Below, one piece after another: positions 20,301 to 29,701 of a DNA stretch of 64,000 nt. Position numbers and translations under genes: made by a program. The notes below the pieces were generated by a model that did not search any database, was not told the origin of the DNA, and saw only the letters and a program-made list of their open reading frames with translations. The DNA comes from an uncultured Campylobacter sp. GTDB lineage: Bacteria; Campylobacterota; Campylobacteria; Campylobacterales; Campylobacteraceae. The DNA lies in the NCBI GenBank assembly GCA_934718785.1, contig CAKVAF010000006.1, forward strand, positions 26,425 to 90,424. The letters are read 5' to 3'. How positions within the stretch are numbered: the stretch's first letter is position 1; each line of letters starts with the position of its first letter.

Positions 20301-23147
20301 TCATTTCTTAGTATTTTTCTTTTCTTCTTTTTTCATCTCTTTTAGCTCCTCTTCTAAGAAATACCCCGTGTAAGAGCTTGTTTTTTTATGCTCTTTGGCT
20401 ATCTTTTCTACAGTTCCGCAAGCGATGATTTTACCGCCTTTATCGCCTCCTTCAGGTCCCATATCGATGATATAATCAGCGTTTTTAATCACGTCCAAAT
20501 TATGCTCTATCACAAAGACCGAGGTTTTAAGGCTCACTAAGTGCTGAAGCACTAAAATGAGCTTATTTACATCTTCAAAATGAAGCCCTGTTGTAGGCTC
20601 ATCAAGGATATAAAGCGTTTTACCTGTATCGCTACGACTAAGTTCTTTTGCTAGCTTTATGCGCTGAGCCTCGCCCCCGCTTAGTGTGGTCGCATTTTGC
20701 CCTAAAGTAAGATAATCAAGCCCCACTTTGACTAAGGTGTCTAATTTTTGCTTAATGCGCGGCACAGAAGCAAAAAACTCACTTGCCTCAAGCACACTCA
20801 TAGCAAGCACATCGGCGATATTTTTGCCCTTGTATTTTATCTCAAGCGTGGAGTCGTTGTATCTTTTACCCTTGCAAGTATCGCAAACGACCATTACATC
20901 GGGCAAAAAGTGCATTTCTATTTTTATCTCGCCATCGCCACTACATTTTTCACAGCGACCGCCCTTGACATTGAAAGAAAAGCGCCCTGCCTTAAAGCCA
21001 CGCATTTTGGCTTCTTTTGTAGCGGCAAAAAGATTTCTTATCTCATCCATAGCCCCTGTGTAAGTGGCTGGATTTGAGCGTGGGGTCCTGCCTATAGGGC
21101 TTTGATCTAGATAAATCACCTTATCAAGCATTTCAAGCCCCTTAATCTGCACTCCGCCAAGCTTTTGCACCTTTTTAGCGCGGTTTAGCTCTTCTTGGGC
21201 AAAAGGTAAAAGCGTTTGCAAGATTAAAGAGCTTTTGCCAGAGCCTGAAACTCCAGTGATAGCGACTAAATTTTGCAAAGGAAATTTAGCATTTAGATTT
21301 TTGATATTATTGATATTTACATTTTTAAGCTCGAGCCATTCTTTTTGCGCCCTGTTTTGCTGATGATTGATGAGCTTTTTACCGCTCATATACAAAGCCG
21401 TTTCGCTTTTGCTTTTAAGTAATTCTTTAAAAGTGCCTGCAAAAACGACCTCACCGCCAAATTTCCCCGCCTTTGGTCCAATATCTACGATAAAATCAGC
21501 CGCTTCGATAGTCTTTTTATCATGCTCCACGACTATAAGAGTATTGCCCTTTGCTTCTAAATTTCGAAGCGTTTTTATAAGCTTTTGCGTATCTCTTTCG
21601 TGAAGTCCAATGCTAGGCTCATCAAGCACATACATTACCCCACTTAGCCCGCTTCCTATTTGAGAAGCGATGCGTATGCGCTGAGCCTCGCCTCCGCTAA
21701 TCGTGCGTGCATCGCGCCCCAAGCTTAAATAGCCAAGCCCCACATCAAAAAGAAAAAATAATCTTTCATTAATCTCCTTTAAAATAGGGCTTGCAATTAA
21801 AAGCTGTTGCTTGCCTAAATGCGAAAAATGCTTATCATCGCTAAAAAAATTAGAGCATTGTTCTATGCTTAAATCTAAAATTTCGCCCAGGTTTTTTCCA
21901 GCAACTTTCACAGCCAAGCTTTCAGGCTTAAGCCTATGACCGCCGCAGTCTTTGCAAATTTTTTCGCTCATATAATTTTCTAAATCTTTTTCATCCTTAA
22001 GCATATCATAAGCAAGTTTGACCGCGCCCTCAAAGCTTTTTTTAAGGCGGTGGCGCTTCCAAAAAAAGTCAATTTCTTTAGCATTGCCATATAAAATCAG
22101 CCTTTGTTCTTCTTCGCTAAGCTCCGCAAAGGGCTTTTTAATGCTTATGTGATTTTGCTCGCAAAAGGCAAGTAAAAACTTATAATAATAGCTTTTGTTA
22201 AAGCCATACATCGTCTTTATACAGCCATTTTCAACGCTTAAATTTTCATCGATTAATTTTTTCATATCTAAAGTGTAGCGAATACCAAGCCCATCACAAG
22301 CAGGACACGCTCCTTTTGGGGAGTTAAAAGAAAAGCTTAGTGGCTCAAGCGGGGCAAAAGAAATTTTACAATCAAAGCAGGCATTATGCTCGCTGTAATG
22401 ATAATGCTTTGAAATGCCCAGCTCATCAGCATTTAGCACTTCAATCTCAAGCTCGCCAAAGCTCTCAACAAGCCCTTTTTCTATATCGCTTGCAAGGCGC
22501 GCGAGTAAATCATCTTTTATCTCAAGGCGGTCAATGACAAGTTTTATCGTGTGTTTTTTAGTTTTAGAAAGCTCGATTTCTTCATCAAGGCGCACTAAAA
22601 CGCCATCAATTTGCGCTCTTACATAGCCCTTTGCGATAAGGCTTTCAAAAAGATCTGCGAAAGTGCCTTTTTTCTCGCGCACAAGCGGGGCGTAAATGAT
22701 GATTTTAGCACCTTTAGGAAGCTTTAAAATTTCATTTACAATGTCCTGCGCGCTCATACTTGAAACTTTTTTGCCACATTTATAGCAGTGCTGAATGCCA
22801 ATTCTAGCGTATAAAAGCCTGAGATAATCATAAATTTCAGTGATAGTTCCCACGGTTGAGCGCGGATTTTTAGAAGTGCTTTTTTGATCAATAGCAATGG
22901 CCGGGGTTAGTCCCTCGATTTTATCAACATCTGGCTTAGCCACCTTGTCTAAAAACTGCCTTGCATAAGCGCTCAAGCTTTCTATGTAGCGGCGCTGTCC
23001 TTCTGCATAAAGGGTGTTAAAAGCGAGTGTGCTTTTACCAGAGCCACTTAGTCCAGTAAAAACAATGAGCTTATTTTTTGGTATTTCTAAGTTTATATTT
23101 TTAAGATTATTTTCCCTAGCCCCTGTGATTTTTATACTATCATTCAT
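20301..23147 (-). CDS. uvrA: UvrABC system protein A (excinuclease ATPase)
   Basis: UvrA finds bulky DNA damage and loads UvrB. The 948-residue product has two ABC ATPase halves: Walker A FTGLSGSGKSTLAF near the N-terminus and ITGVSGSGKSSLI in the second half, two signature motifs (RTISGGEAQRIRIA and TTLSGGEAQRIKLA), and zinc-binding cysteine pairs including CDTCKGKRY and CEKCSGDG. I chose ATG 23147 (MNDSIKITGARENN); AAGGA lies 7 bases upstream, and an ATG nine codons earlier adds unconserved residues. The lysine-rich C-terminus (EEKKNTKK) is usual. A 9-bp dyad (20258-20278) follows the stop. Confidence 0.97.
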   Translation of the reverse strand: MNDSIKITGARENNLKNINLEIPKNKLIVFTGLSGSGKSTLAFNTLYAEGQRRYIESLSAYARQFLDKVAKPDVDKIEGLTPAIAIDQKSTSKNPRSTVGTITEIYDYLRLLYARIGIQHCYKCGKKVSSMSAQDIVNEILKLPKGAKIIIYAPLVREKKGTFADLFESLIAKGYVRAQIDGVLVRLDEEIELSKTKKHTIKLVIDRLEIKDDLLARLASDIEKGLVESFGELEIEVLNADELGISKHYHYSEHNACFDCKISFAPLEPLSFSFNSPKGACPACDGLGIRYTLDMKKLIDENLSVENGCIKTMYGFNKSYYYKFLLAFCEQNHISIKKPFAELSEEEQRLILYGNAKEIDFFWKRHRLKKSFEGAVKLAYDMLKDEKDLENYMSEKICKDCGGHRLKPESLAVKVAGKNLGEILDLSIEQCSNFFSDDKHFSHLGKQQLLIASPILKEINERLFFLFDVGLGYLSLGRDARTISGGEAQRIRIASQIGSGLSGVMYVLDEPSIGLHERDTQKLIKTLRNLEAKGNTLIVVEHDKKTIEAADFIVDIGPKAGKFGGEVVFAGTFKELLKSKSETALYMSGKKLINHQQNRAQKEWLELKNVNINNIKNLNAKFPLQNLVAITGVSGSGKSSLILQTLLPFAQEELNRAKKVQKLGGVQIKGLEMLDKVIYLDQSPIGRTPRSNPATYTGAMDEIRNLFAATKEAKMRGFKAGRFSFNVKGGRCEKCSGDGEIKIEMHFLPDVMVVCDTCKGKRYNDSTLEIKYKGKNIADVLAMSVLEASEFFASVPRIKQKLDTLVKVGLDYLTLGQNATTLSGGEAQRIKLAKELSRSDTGKTLYILDEPTTGLHFEDVNKLILVLQHLVSLKTSVFVIEHNLDVIKNADYIIDMGPEGGDKGGKIIACGTVEKIAKEHKKTSSYTGYFLEEELKEMKKEEKKNTKK

Positions 23148-23531
23148 TGAAAATCCTTGAAATTTTAAAATCAATTCAAAAGCGAATTTTAGCTAAAAAG
23201 AGAAAATAAATTTAAGTTTTTGAAGTGAAAAAATTTTTATTTGAAAATTTTGGATTTAAATTTAAATTTTATTTGATTAAAATTTTATAAAAATTTCAAA
23301 AATCTTTAATAATGATAAATTCTAAATATAAAATATATATTTATAAAATCCCTATGAAATGGACTTTTAACGCAAATTTTTTAATAAATTTTTAAGAAAT
23401 TTTTTCTTATGATTAATTAAAAGATTTTGGGAAAGTTTTTTAAGTAAAAGCTTAAAAACTTGCAGATTTAAGGTGTTTTGTAATGAAATTTACAAAATTT
23501 ATTTTATCTTTACAAACTAAAAGGAGCGAAA
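23148..23531. other. 384-bp promoter region between uvrA and the gluconate dehydrogenase genes
   Basis: Very AT-rich, with no coding frame. It serves two divergent transcripts. Near the plus-strand genes it holds an imperfect dyad (23435-23459, GTTTTTTAAG with CTTAAAAAC) and a perfect 8-6-8 palindrome (23476-23497). No consensus -35/-10 pair stands out in the A/T background. Confidence 0.5.
23476..23497. promoter_or_regulatory. Palindromic operator-like site before the gluconate dehydrogenase genes
   Basis: TTTTGTAA (23476-23483), six bases, TTACAAAA (23490-23497) is a perfect inverted repeat 34 bases upstream of the ATG. A further half-site TTACAAAC follows at 23510-23517, 20 bases (two helical turns) after the right arm. 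The geometry fits a dimeric regulator acting near the promoter. The regulator is unknown. Confidence 0.5.
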
Positions 23532-24341
23532 ATGAAAGATAATCTTATAGACCGCAGGAAATTCTTTAAAATGTCCTTGCTTGCAGGTGTGGCTACAAGC
23601 GGGGTTGCGGCAGGAATTTTAAGCGGCTGTTCTAATGAAAAAGCAGAACAAAATGCAAGCAATAACGCAAGCACAGAGCAAGCTGTGCAAACAGCGGCGC
23701 ACGATCACGGCGCAGTAGCGGATAATTCGCAAGCAAGCGCAGCGGCTAGTGCACCTGAAGATGCAGCAAAAAGGGGGCGTATGTTTATACAGCTTGACAC
23801 GCTTTTTGCAGCACTGAGCGCAGCCTGTGAGCGCATTTATCCAAAGGATGAGAGTTCGCCAGGAGCTATTGATCTAAAGGTGCCTTATTTTATTGATAAT
23901 CAACTTGCTGGAGCTTATGGCTACAATGATAGAGAATATATGCAAGGACCATTCTTTGAAGGTATTGCTGAGCAAGGCTATCAAAGCCCACTTTATCGTC
24001 GTGATATTTTTATCATCGGGCTTGAAGGGCTAAATAATAGCGCAAATGCTAAATTTAAAAAGAATTTCAGCGAGCTAGAAGGCGCGCAACAAGATGAAAT
24101 TTTAAAAGAATTTGAAGCAGGAAAAGCCCAAGTGGATGGCATTAGCTCGAAGTATTTTTTCACACTTTTAAGGGAAATGACTTTGGCTGGCGCGCTGAGC
24201 GATCCTATTTATCAGGGCAATAAAAATATGGATGGCTGGCGCGCTATGGACTATCCGGGTGCTCAAATGGGCTATTTGGCGCAAATTGAAGCCGATGAGT
24301 TTTATCAGCCTGAGCCTATGGGCTTAGCCGATATGCAGTAA
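23532..24341 (+). CDS. Gluconate 2-dehydrogenase subunit 3 family protein, Tat-exported lipoprotein
   Basis: The 269-residue protein begins with a twin-arginine signal (DRRKFFKMSLLAG) followed by a hydrophobic stretch ending in the lipobox-like ILSGC, then a low-complexity Ala/Asn/Ser linker to about residue 77. The folded part resembles the small subunit of gluconate 2-dehydrogenase (FAALSAACERIYPKDESSPG, MTLAGALSDPIYQGNKN). It should escort and anchor the FAD subunit encoded 33 bases downstream. In C. jejuni the equivalent pair is a periplasmic gluconate dehydrogenase feeding electrons to the respiratory chain. AAAGGAG precedes the ATG. Confidence 0.88.
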   Translation: MKDNLIDRRKFFKMSLLAGVATSGVAAGILSGCSNEKAEQNASNNASTEQAVQTAAHDHGAVADNSQASAAASAPEDAAKRGRMFIQLDTLFAALSAACERIYPKDESSPGAIDLKVPYFIDNQLAGAYGYNDREYMQGPFFEGIAEQGYQSPLYRRDIFIIGLEGLNNSANAKFKKNFSELEGAQQDEILKEFEAGKAQVDGISSKYFFTLLREMTLAGALSDPIYQGNKNMDGWRAMDYPGAQMGYLAQIEADEFYQPEPMGLADMQ

Positions 24342-24373
24342 ATGTGTAAAAAAGTAACACTTAAGGAAAAAAA

Positions 24374-26095
24374 ATGGCAGAAATTTTAAAAAAAGTTGAT
24401 GTTTTAACTGTAGGTGCTGGCTGGACGGGCGGCATCGTGGCGGCTGAATGCACAAAAGCAGGGCTAAATGTGCTTTCTTTAGAACGTGGAGAGATGAAAA
24501 CGGTGGATAATTTTTCTCAAATTCACGATGAGTGGCGCTATGGCATTAATTATGGACTGATGCAAGATACTTCAAAAGAGACCGTAACCTTTAGGCATAA
24601 TGCTAGCCAAAGGGCTTTGCCTATGCGTAAAATGGGCTCGTTTTTGCTGGGCGATAATGTGGGCGGCTCTGGCAATCACTGGAATGGCTGGACCTTTCGC
24701 TTTTTGCCTTATGATTTTGAGATTAAAACAAAGTCAAACGCACGCTATGGCAACAAGCTTGGTAAGGATTATACTCTTGAAGACTGGGGCATAACTTATG
24801 CTGAAATGGAGCCTTATTATGATAAATTTGAAAAAACAGCAGGCGTTTCAGGCGAGCCAAATCCGCTTGAAAAAGAGCTTGGTGTCTTTCGCTCAAGTCC
24901 TTATCCCCAACCTCCTATGCTCAATACCCCGCTTTTAAAGAAATTTGAAAGCACAGCTAAAAAGCTTGGAATGCATCCTTACCGCTTGCCTTCATCTGAT
25001 TCAAGTGGTAGCTATGAAAATCCTGATGGACAAACCCTAGCACCTTGTCAATACTGCTCTTTTTGCGAGCGCTTTGCCTGTGAATTTTCTGCTAAAGCTA
25101 TGCCTATAAATACAGTCATTCCAACAGCTATGGCAACAGGCAAATATCAAATTCGCACACGCGCACAAGTGGTTGAAATTTTAAAGCAAGGAGATAAGGT
25201 TACAGGTGTTCGCTTTATCGATACTAAAACGATGAAAGAATATATCCAGCCAGCTGATATCGTCGTTTTAACAAGCTATATGTTTAACAATGCCAAGCTT
25301 TTAATGGTCAGTAAAATCGGCACGCAATATGATCCAAAAACTGGCAAAGGCTCATTAGGACGCAATTATTGCTATCAAATGAACTCAGCAACTTTAGCCT
25401 TTTTTGATGAGCAATACAACACTTTTGCTGGAGCTGGCGCGCTGGGAACAACTTTTGATGATTTTCAAGGCGATAATTTTGATCATTCAAAAGAAGACTT
25501 CTTACACGGAGCTATGATTGCAGTGATGCAAATGGGAAGTCGTCCTATACAAACAGCACCTGTTCCAAAAGGCACACCAAGCTGGGGAGCGGAGTTTAAA
25601 AAAGCGATGAATCACAGCTTCACGCGCGTAATGAGCGTGTATGCACAAGGTGCAAGCTTGCCATTTGCTGGTAATTATTTGGATTTAGACCCTACTTATA
25701 AAGATGCTTTTGGAATGCCTCTTTTGCGCTTAACTTATAATTTTACCGACCAAGATAGAGCGTTGCAAAAATTCTTTGTCGATAAAACAGAATGGGTGGC
25801 TAAAAATATCGACGGCGTGAAAAATGTGAGCAAAGGTGCTTACATTAAAGATTATAGCATTATTCCTTATCAAAGCACGCACAATACAGGTGGCACGACT
25901 ATGGGAAGCAATCCTAGCACAAGCGTGGTGAATAATTATTTACAGCACTGGGATGCTGATAATCTCTTTGTAGTAGGGGCTGGAAATTTCCAAAATAACA
26001 GCGGCTACAATCCAACAGATACAGCAGGAGCCTTAGCTTATCGCTGCTCTGAGGGCATTATCAAATACTCAAAAAGTGGCAAAAGCTTAGTGTAA
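24374..26095 (+). CDS. GMC-family oxidoreductase, gluconate 2-dehydrogenase flavoprotein subunit
   Basis: The 573-residue flavoprotein has an N-terminal FAD-binding motif (LTVGAGWTGGIVAAECTKAG), the GNHWNGWTFR region, a cysteine cluster CQYCSFCERFAC (about residues 219-230), and the GMC C-terminal sequence STHNTGGTTMG...NLFVVGAGNFQNNSG with its catalytic His/Asn area. It lacks its own signal peptide, consistent with export bound to the Tat-signal subunit upstream. Substrate gluconate is inferred from the C. jejuni pair. A strong terminator follows. No dedicated cytochrome c subunit is adjacent. Confidence 0.88.
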   Translation: MAEILKKVDVLTVGAGWTGGIVAAECTKAGLNVLSLERGEMKTVDNFSQIHDEWRYGINYGLMQDTSKETVTFRHNASQRALPMRKMGSFLLGDNVGGSGNHWNGWTFRFLPYDFEIKTKSNARYGNKLGKDYTLEDWGITYAEMEPYYDKFEKTAGVSGEPNPLEKELGVFRSSPYPQPPMLNTPLLKKFESTAKKLGMHPYRLPSSDSSGSYENPDGQTLAPCQYCSFCERFACEFSAKAMPINTVIPTAMATGKYQIRTRAQVVEILKQGDKVTGVRFIDTKTMKEYIQPADIVVLTSYMFNNAKLLMVSKIGTQYDPKTGKGSLGRNYCYQMNSATLAFFDEQYNTFAGAGALGTTFDDFQGDNFDHSKEDFLHGAMIAVMQMGSRPIQTAPVPKGTPSWGAEFKKAMNHSFTRVMSVYAQGASLPFAGNYLDLDPTYKDAFGMPLLRLTYNFTDQDRALQKFFVDKTEWVAKNIDGVKNVSKGAYIKDYSIIPYQSTHNTGGTTMGSNPSTSVVNNYLQHWDADNLFVVGAGNFQNNSGYNPTDTAGALAYRCSEGIIKYSKSGKSLV

Positions 26096-26116
26096 AATTC
26101 TTTACACTGAATTTAA

Positions 26117-26142
26117 GATTGAAACTTGATAAAGTTTCAATC
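26117..26142 (+). terminator. Rho-independent terminator of the gluconate dehydrogenase genes
   Basis: GATTGAAACTT (26117-26127), loop GATA, AAGTTTCAATC (26132-26142) forms an 11-bp perfect stem, followed by TTTT. It starts 22 bases after the flavoprotein stop codon. Confidence 0.85.
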
Positions 26143-26152
26143 TTTTCGATTT

Positions 26153-26185
26153 AAATTTCAAAACCCTGCCCGAGTTTTGAAATTT
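26153..26185. repeat. 12-bp perfect inverted repeat after the terminator
   Basis: AAATTTCAAAAC (26153-26164), nine bases CCTGCCCGA, GTTTTGAAATTT (26174-26185). It resembles the dispersed GGCAG-containing motif seen at 16294, 32571 and 41179, here in fully palindromic form. It may act as a second terminator or be a small repeat element. Confidence 0.6.
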
Positions 26186-26298
26186 CGCTTAAAAATTTAA
26201 ACTTCGCGCTCAATTTTAAAACTCGCGCCACATTTTAAAAATCAAACTCCCTTAAAAGCGCTCAAAAGATAAGCCCGTATTGAACAAGTGCTGTAAAT

Positions 26299-27000
26299 TT
26301 AATTTTGCAAATTTTTATAGCTTGCGCAAGCTGATTTTTCGCCAAGTTCGCAGGATTTTGCGAAAAATCTTTTAGCAAGTTCTTTATTTGTCTTTTCGTG
26401 ATTTTGAGCTAAAAGCTGGCAAGCCTTTGCATTTAAAAGCTCGCAGGCTCTACTCAGTGCTGCGAGTGCACCTTTTTGATTGTATTTTACGATTTTGCCT
26501 ACATCCAAAAGTCTTGCATAAAGCAAGCAAGAATCGCTATCTTCAAGCTCGCAGGCTCTATTATAAAACTCTAAAGCCAGCGCACCATCTTGCTTTTTCT
26601 CATAAATGAGCCCTAGGCTTTTGCAAGCTTCTTTATGTCCTAGCGAGCAAGCGTTATAAAAGGCGACATTTGCTAAATTGCTTTGCCCTGCGTTTTGATA
26701 GCTTAAACCTAAATTTAAGCAAGCTGAAGCAAGCCTTGCTGAGCAAGCTTTATCATAATAATTTCTAGCCCAAGTATTGCTTTTGCTTACGCCCTCGCCT
26801 TTTTCAAGCATTAAGGCAAGCATAAAGCAAGATTTAGCGCTGTTTTGTGCTTCGCATAAAGGCTTAAACACCGAAATGGCGTCTTTAAAGCGGTTAAGCT
26901 CGTAAAATCTTAAGCCATCATCAAAGCTAGCGACATTTGTATTTAAAGGCGCTGCCAAGCCCGAATATAAAAGGGTTAGAAAGATTAGAATTTTTTTCAC
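26299..27000 (-). CDS. Secreted Sel1-repeat protein, cysteine-rich (Hcp-like)
   Basis: A signal peptide (MKKILIFLTLLYSGLAAPL) precedes five or six Sel1-like helix-pair repeats of about 32-36 residues. Each carries a regularly spaced cysteine pair, e.g. ACSARLASACLNLG, ACSLGHKEACKSLG, ACELEDSDSCLLYA, ACELLNAKACQLLA, SCELGEKSACASY. This matches the disulphide-bridged Helicobacter cysteine-rich proteins. Such proteins are periplasmic or secreted and bind other proteins; the partner here is unknown. Total length is 233 residues. It lies 78 bases upstream of truA on the same strand. Confidence 0.85.
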   Translation of the reverse strand: MKKILIFLTLLYSGLAAPLNTNVASFDDGLRFYELNRFKDAISVFKPLCEAQNSAKSCFMLALMLEKGEGVSKSNTWARNYYDKACSARLASACLNLGLSYQNAGQSNLANVAFYNACSLGHKEACKSLGLIYEKKQDGALALEFYNRACELEDSDSCLLYARLLDVGKIVKYNQKGALAALSRACELLNAKACQLLAQNHEKTNKELAKRFFAKSCELGEKSACASYKNLQN

Positions 27001-27080
27001 TTTTTCTCTTTAACGTAAATTTGTGAATTTTATCATAATTTTAGGCTTTGCTTTTTTAAATTTTAATTTTTCGCCCCACT

Positions 27081-27803
27081 TTAATAAATCACTTTGCTTA
27101 AATAAAGCCCACTCGCAGGAGCTAAGCTTCTTGTATAAATAGCCCTTTTATCAATTTGTGCCTTAAGCTCTTCAAGGCTTAATTTATTTTCAAGTAGCTT
27201 TAAAATAGCTGCCACACTTAATCTAATCTGCGCTCTTAAAAAGCCATTTGCCTCAAATCTAAACACGCTCAAGTTTTTAAAGGCAAAAACTCTCGTGCTA
27301 AATATAGTTCTAAGGGTGTTTTTATCTACTTCACCCTTTTTAAAAAAAGCAAAATCATGCTCGCCCTCAAAAAGCTTTAAAGCTCTTTTAGCCTTTAAAA
27401 TATCAAATTTAGGATAAAAATGATAATATGCAGCTAAATTGGGCTTAAAATAAGAATGATTAAAAGCATATAAATAAACTCTTTTTTGTGCGCTAAATCT
27501 TACTTGAAAATCCTTACTTGTTTGCTGAATTTTTTTGATATAAATAAAGGGCTTGGTGTGAAAATTTAGCTTATTTTTAAGCTCATTTAAATCCTTAAAA
27601 TGCTTGCCACATTCAATGCTAGCGACATTTGAAAGAGCATGCACGCCCTTATCTGTGCGAGAAGCAAAAAGGGGCTTTTTAAAAATGCCTAAATGCTTCA
27701 GGGCTTCTTGCAATTTATCTTGCACGCTGTTTTGATGAGGCTGAGTGGCTGAGCCTAAAAAACGCGAGCCATCATAGCTTAAAATCAATTGAAGTTTCAT
27801 CAA
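27081..27803 (-). CDS. truA: tRNA pseudouridine(38-40) synthase TruA
   Basis: TruA converts uridines 38-40 of tRNA anticodon arms to pseudouridine. The catalytic aspartate lies in SRTDKGVHALSNV (about residues 45-57). The N-terminal LILSYDGSRFLGSATQPH and the RAQIRLSVAAIL region are typical. At 240 residues it is the family length. Its ATG overlaps the stop of the LptF-like gene by four bases (27800-27803). Confidence 0.94.
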   Translation of the reverse strand: MMKLQLILSYDGSRFLGSATQPHQNSVQDKLQEALKHLGIFKKPLFASRTDKGVHALSNVASIECGKHFKDLNELKNKLNFHTKPFIYIKKIQQTSKDFQVRFSAQKRVYLYAFNHSYFKPNLAAYYHFYPKFDILKAKRALKLFEGEHDFAFFKKGEVDKNTLRTIFSTRVFAFKNLSVFRFEANGFLRAQIRLSVAAILKLLENKLSLEELKAQIDKRAIYTRSLAPASGLYLSKVIY

Positions 27804-28819
27804 TACCTGCTTAAAATTTTTTGCTTAAAATAAAATAAAGAAGCTAAAAAGCTGAGAATAAAAATCAAAAAAACGCTTAAAAAAGGCTTTTCGTAAAATA
27901 CACTTAAGGCGCTAAAATAAAAGGCTATCACAAGGAAAATTCCAAGATAAATAAAGCCCTTTTCATAGCGGTAAGTAACTATACCAAAACTTAGGGCAAA
28001 AAGCGCGCTTGCTAAAGGAAAAAGGCTCATCGCTGTATAAATGACAAATTCTTTTGCCCTTTTTACATCACTTTTCATCAAGCTCCAGTAGGCTAAAACG
28101 CCCTTTTTTTCACTCTCAAAGCCTGTGAGATAAGAATTTAATCTAAGCTCGTCAAAATGGCTGGTAAAAAGGGTTTTATTTGCTTCAAGATTATAGGCAA
28201 GGACATCTTTTAAGATAAAATTAAAATTTCTCTCATCGCGCTCGTAATTTGCTCTTTTAGCAATAAATAATCTTTGCTTGCCATCCTTTGCACTCTCATA
28301 AGCAATCACACCGCTAAAGCCCTGTGCGTCCTCTTTTTCTACAAATAAAAAGAAATTAAAAAGCTTTTGTCCTAGTTCGCCTGTTTTGAGATTAAACTTA
28401 ACCTGACTTTGCTTATAAGATATAAAATTATCCTTAAGTTCCTCAGCTAAGGGTATGAAAATAAGGGCTATTGTGAGTAAAAAAATGCAAAAAGCAAGGG
28501 CTATTTTTAAGAAAAAAAACGCCAAATTTAAAGGAGAAAAGCCAAGAGCAAAGCAAACAAGACTTTCATTTTCACGGCTAAGCCTATAAAGCATTAAAGA
28601 AAGCGAGATAAAAAAACTCACAGGCAAGGTGAAAATAAGAATGCGCGGCAACATAAAGCTATAAAGTTTTAAAAAATCAAGAAAAGAAATTTCAATACTT
28701 GCAGTAAGTCTTGCAAGCTGTATAAAAAAGATAATAGAAACGACTAAAAAAAGCACACAAAAAAGCGATAAAAAAGTGCTAGAAAAATGATTTAAAATAT
28801 ATTTATAAATAAGCTTCAT
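27800..28819 (-). CDS. LptF/LptG-family (YjgP/YjgQ) LPS export permease
   Basis: The 339-residue membrane protein has the LptF/LptG plan: helices near the N-terminus (about residues 10-115), a periplasmic beta-jellyroll middle (about 130-240), and three C-terminal helices. The start MKLIYKYILNHFSSTFLSLF and the LPRILIFTLPVSFFISLSLML stretch are family-typical. It should transport lipid A-core with the LptB ATPase. Which of LptF or LptG it represents cannot be settled from this window. It is coupled by ATGA overlaps to the prepilin peptidase upstream and truA downstream. Confidence 0.85.
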   Translation of the reverse strand: MKLIYKYILNHFSSTFLSLFCVLFLVVSIIFFIQLARLTASIEISFLDFLKLYSFMLPRILIFTLPVSFFISLSLMLYRLSRENESLVCFALGFSPLNLAFFFLKIALAFCIFLLTIALIFIPLAEELKDNFISYKQSQVKFNLKTGELGQKLFNFFLFVEKEDAQGFSGVIAYESAKDGKQRLFIAKRANYERDERNFNFILKDVLAYNLEANKTLFTSHFDELRLNSYLTGFESEKKGVLAYWSLMKSDVKRAKEFVIYTAMSLFPLASALFALSFGIVTYRYEKGFIYLGIFLVIAFYFSALSVFYEKPFLSVFLIFILSFLASLFYFKQKILSRY

Positions 28820-29697
28820 AAACTCACTCCAAAGCCTATATTTTCAAGGATAAAAGCTAAAATAAAGGCTAAGCTTAAAAAAGGCATTAAGGCTATTTTT
28901 CTCTCAAATTTTTTATATTTTAAGGCTTTAAAAAACACAAAAATCAGGGCTAAAAAAGAGCTTAAAAAAAGCATTAAAAAGCTGTAAATTGGGCTTAAAA
29001 TTCCTGCCATAACACCTATGATTAAAATATCTGCTTCGCCCATACTTTGGCTGCTTTTTTGATTTTCTTCTAAGTTCTCTTTTAAATTTTGATTTAAGCT
29101 TAAATCAGAGCTTAAATTTTGCAAATTTTTATCATTTTTTTGCTTAAAATTTTCTTTGATATTTATAAAAAAAGCTACAAAGTGCTGAAGTAAAAAAATC
29201 CCACCCATAAAGGCTAAAATGCGTAAAAACAAGTCAAAAATATAAAAAAGATCTTGATTTAAACTTAAAGCATAAAAAATCCCACAAAAAAAACAAAGCC
29301 AAAGCAAGGCTTCATTTACCGCAAAATACCTTAAATCCATAGCACAAAGCATTAAAAGTAGGCATAAAAACAAGCTTAAAAATAAAAACCCTAGTAAATT
29401 TTGAGAGCTTAAAAAAGAAAAGATTAAAATCAAAGGCGTTAAAAGCTCGAAAATTAGGCTAAAGCGCCCAAAACTCGCGCCGCAGTTTTTGCATTTACCC
29501 CTTAAAAAAATAAAAGAAAAAACAGGCACAAGCTCTTTAAAACTCAAATTTTTCTCACAAGAAAAGCAAAAAGAACGCTTTAAAAAAAGGGGCTTGTTTT
29601 CAAAATAACGACTCATCAAGCACGCACAAAATGAGCCTACACAAGCACCCAAAAGGGCTAAAAAAACAAGGATAAAAATTTCATTATAAATTTGCAT
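28816..29697 (-). CDS. Type IV prepilin peptidase / leader peptidase (PilD family)
   Basis: I chose the ATG at 29697 (MQIYNEIFILVFLALLG, 294 residues); GGAAAG lies just upstream, and a longer frame would run through uppS. The N-terminal zinc-type motifs are CFSCEKN and CKNCGASFG. The first active-site aspartate is in AMDLRYFAVNE, the second in GEADILIIG (the GxGD motif, here GEAD). An unusual 40-residue Asn/Lys/Glu-rich insert precedes the second aspartate. In Campylobacter this enzyme would process pseudopilins of the competence/type II secretion system. Translational coupling to uppS is likely. Confidence 0.86.
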   Translation of the reverse strand: MQIYNEIFILVFLALLGACVGSFCACLMSRYFENKPLFLKRSFCFSCEKNLSFKELVPVFSFIFLRGKCKNCGASFGRFSLIFELLTPLILIFSFLSSQNLLGFLFLSLFLCLLLMLCAMDLRYFAVNEALLWLCFFCGIFYALSLNQDLFYIFDLFLRILAFMGGIFLLQHFVAFFINIKENFKQKNDKNLQNLSSDLSLNQNLKENLEENQKSSQSMGEADILIIGVMAGILSPIYSFLMLFLSSFLALIFVFFKALKYKKFERKIALMPFLSLAFILAFILENIGFGVSL

Positions 29698-29701
29698 CAA
29701 T

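Noticed and set aside
26190..26298. Repeated TTTTAAAACTCGCGCC-like pieces before the Sel1 gene stop
   Set aside because: Repeats are short and irregular and do not form a consistent array, so they are not listed as a separate repeat.
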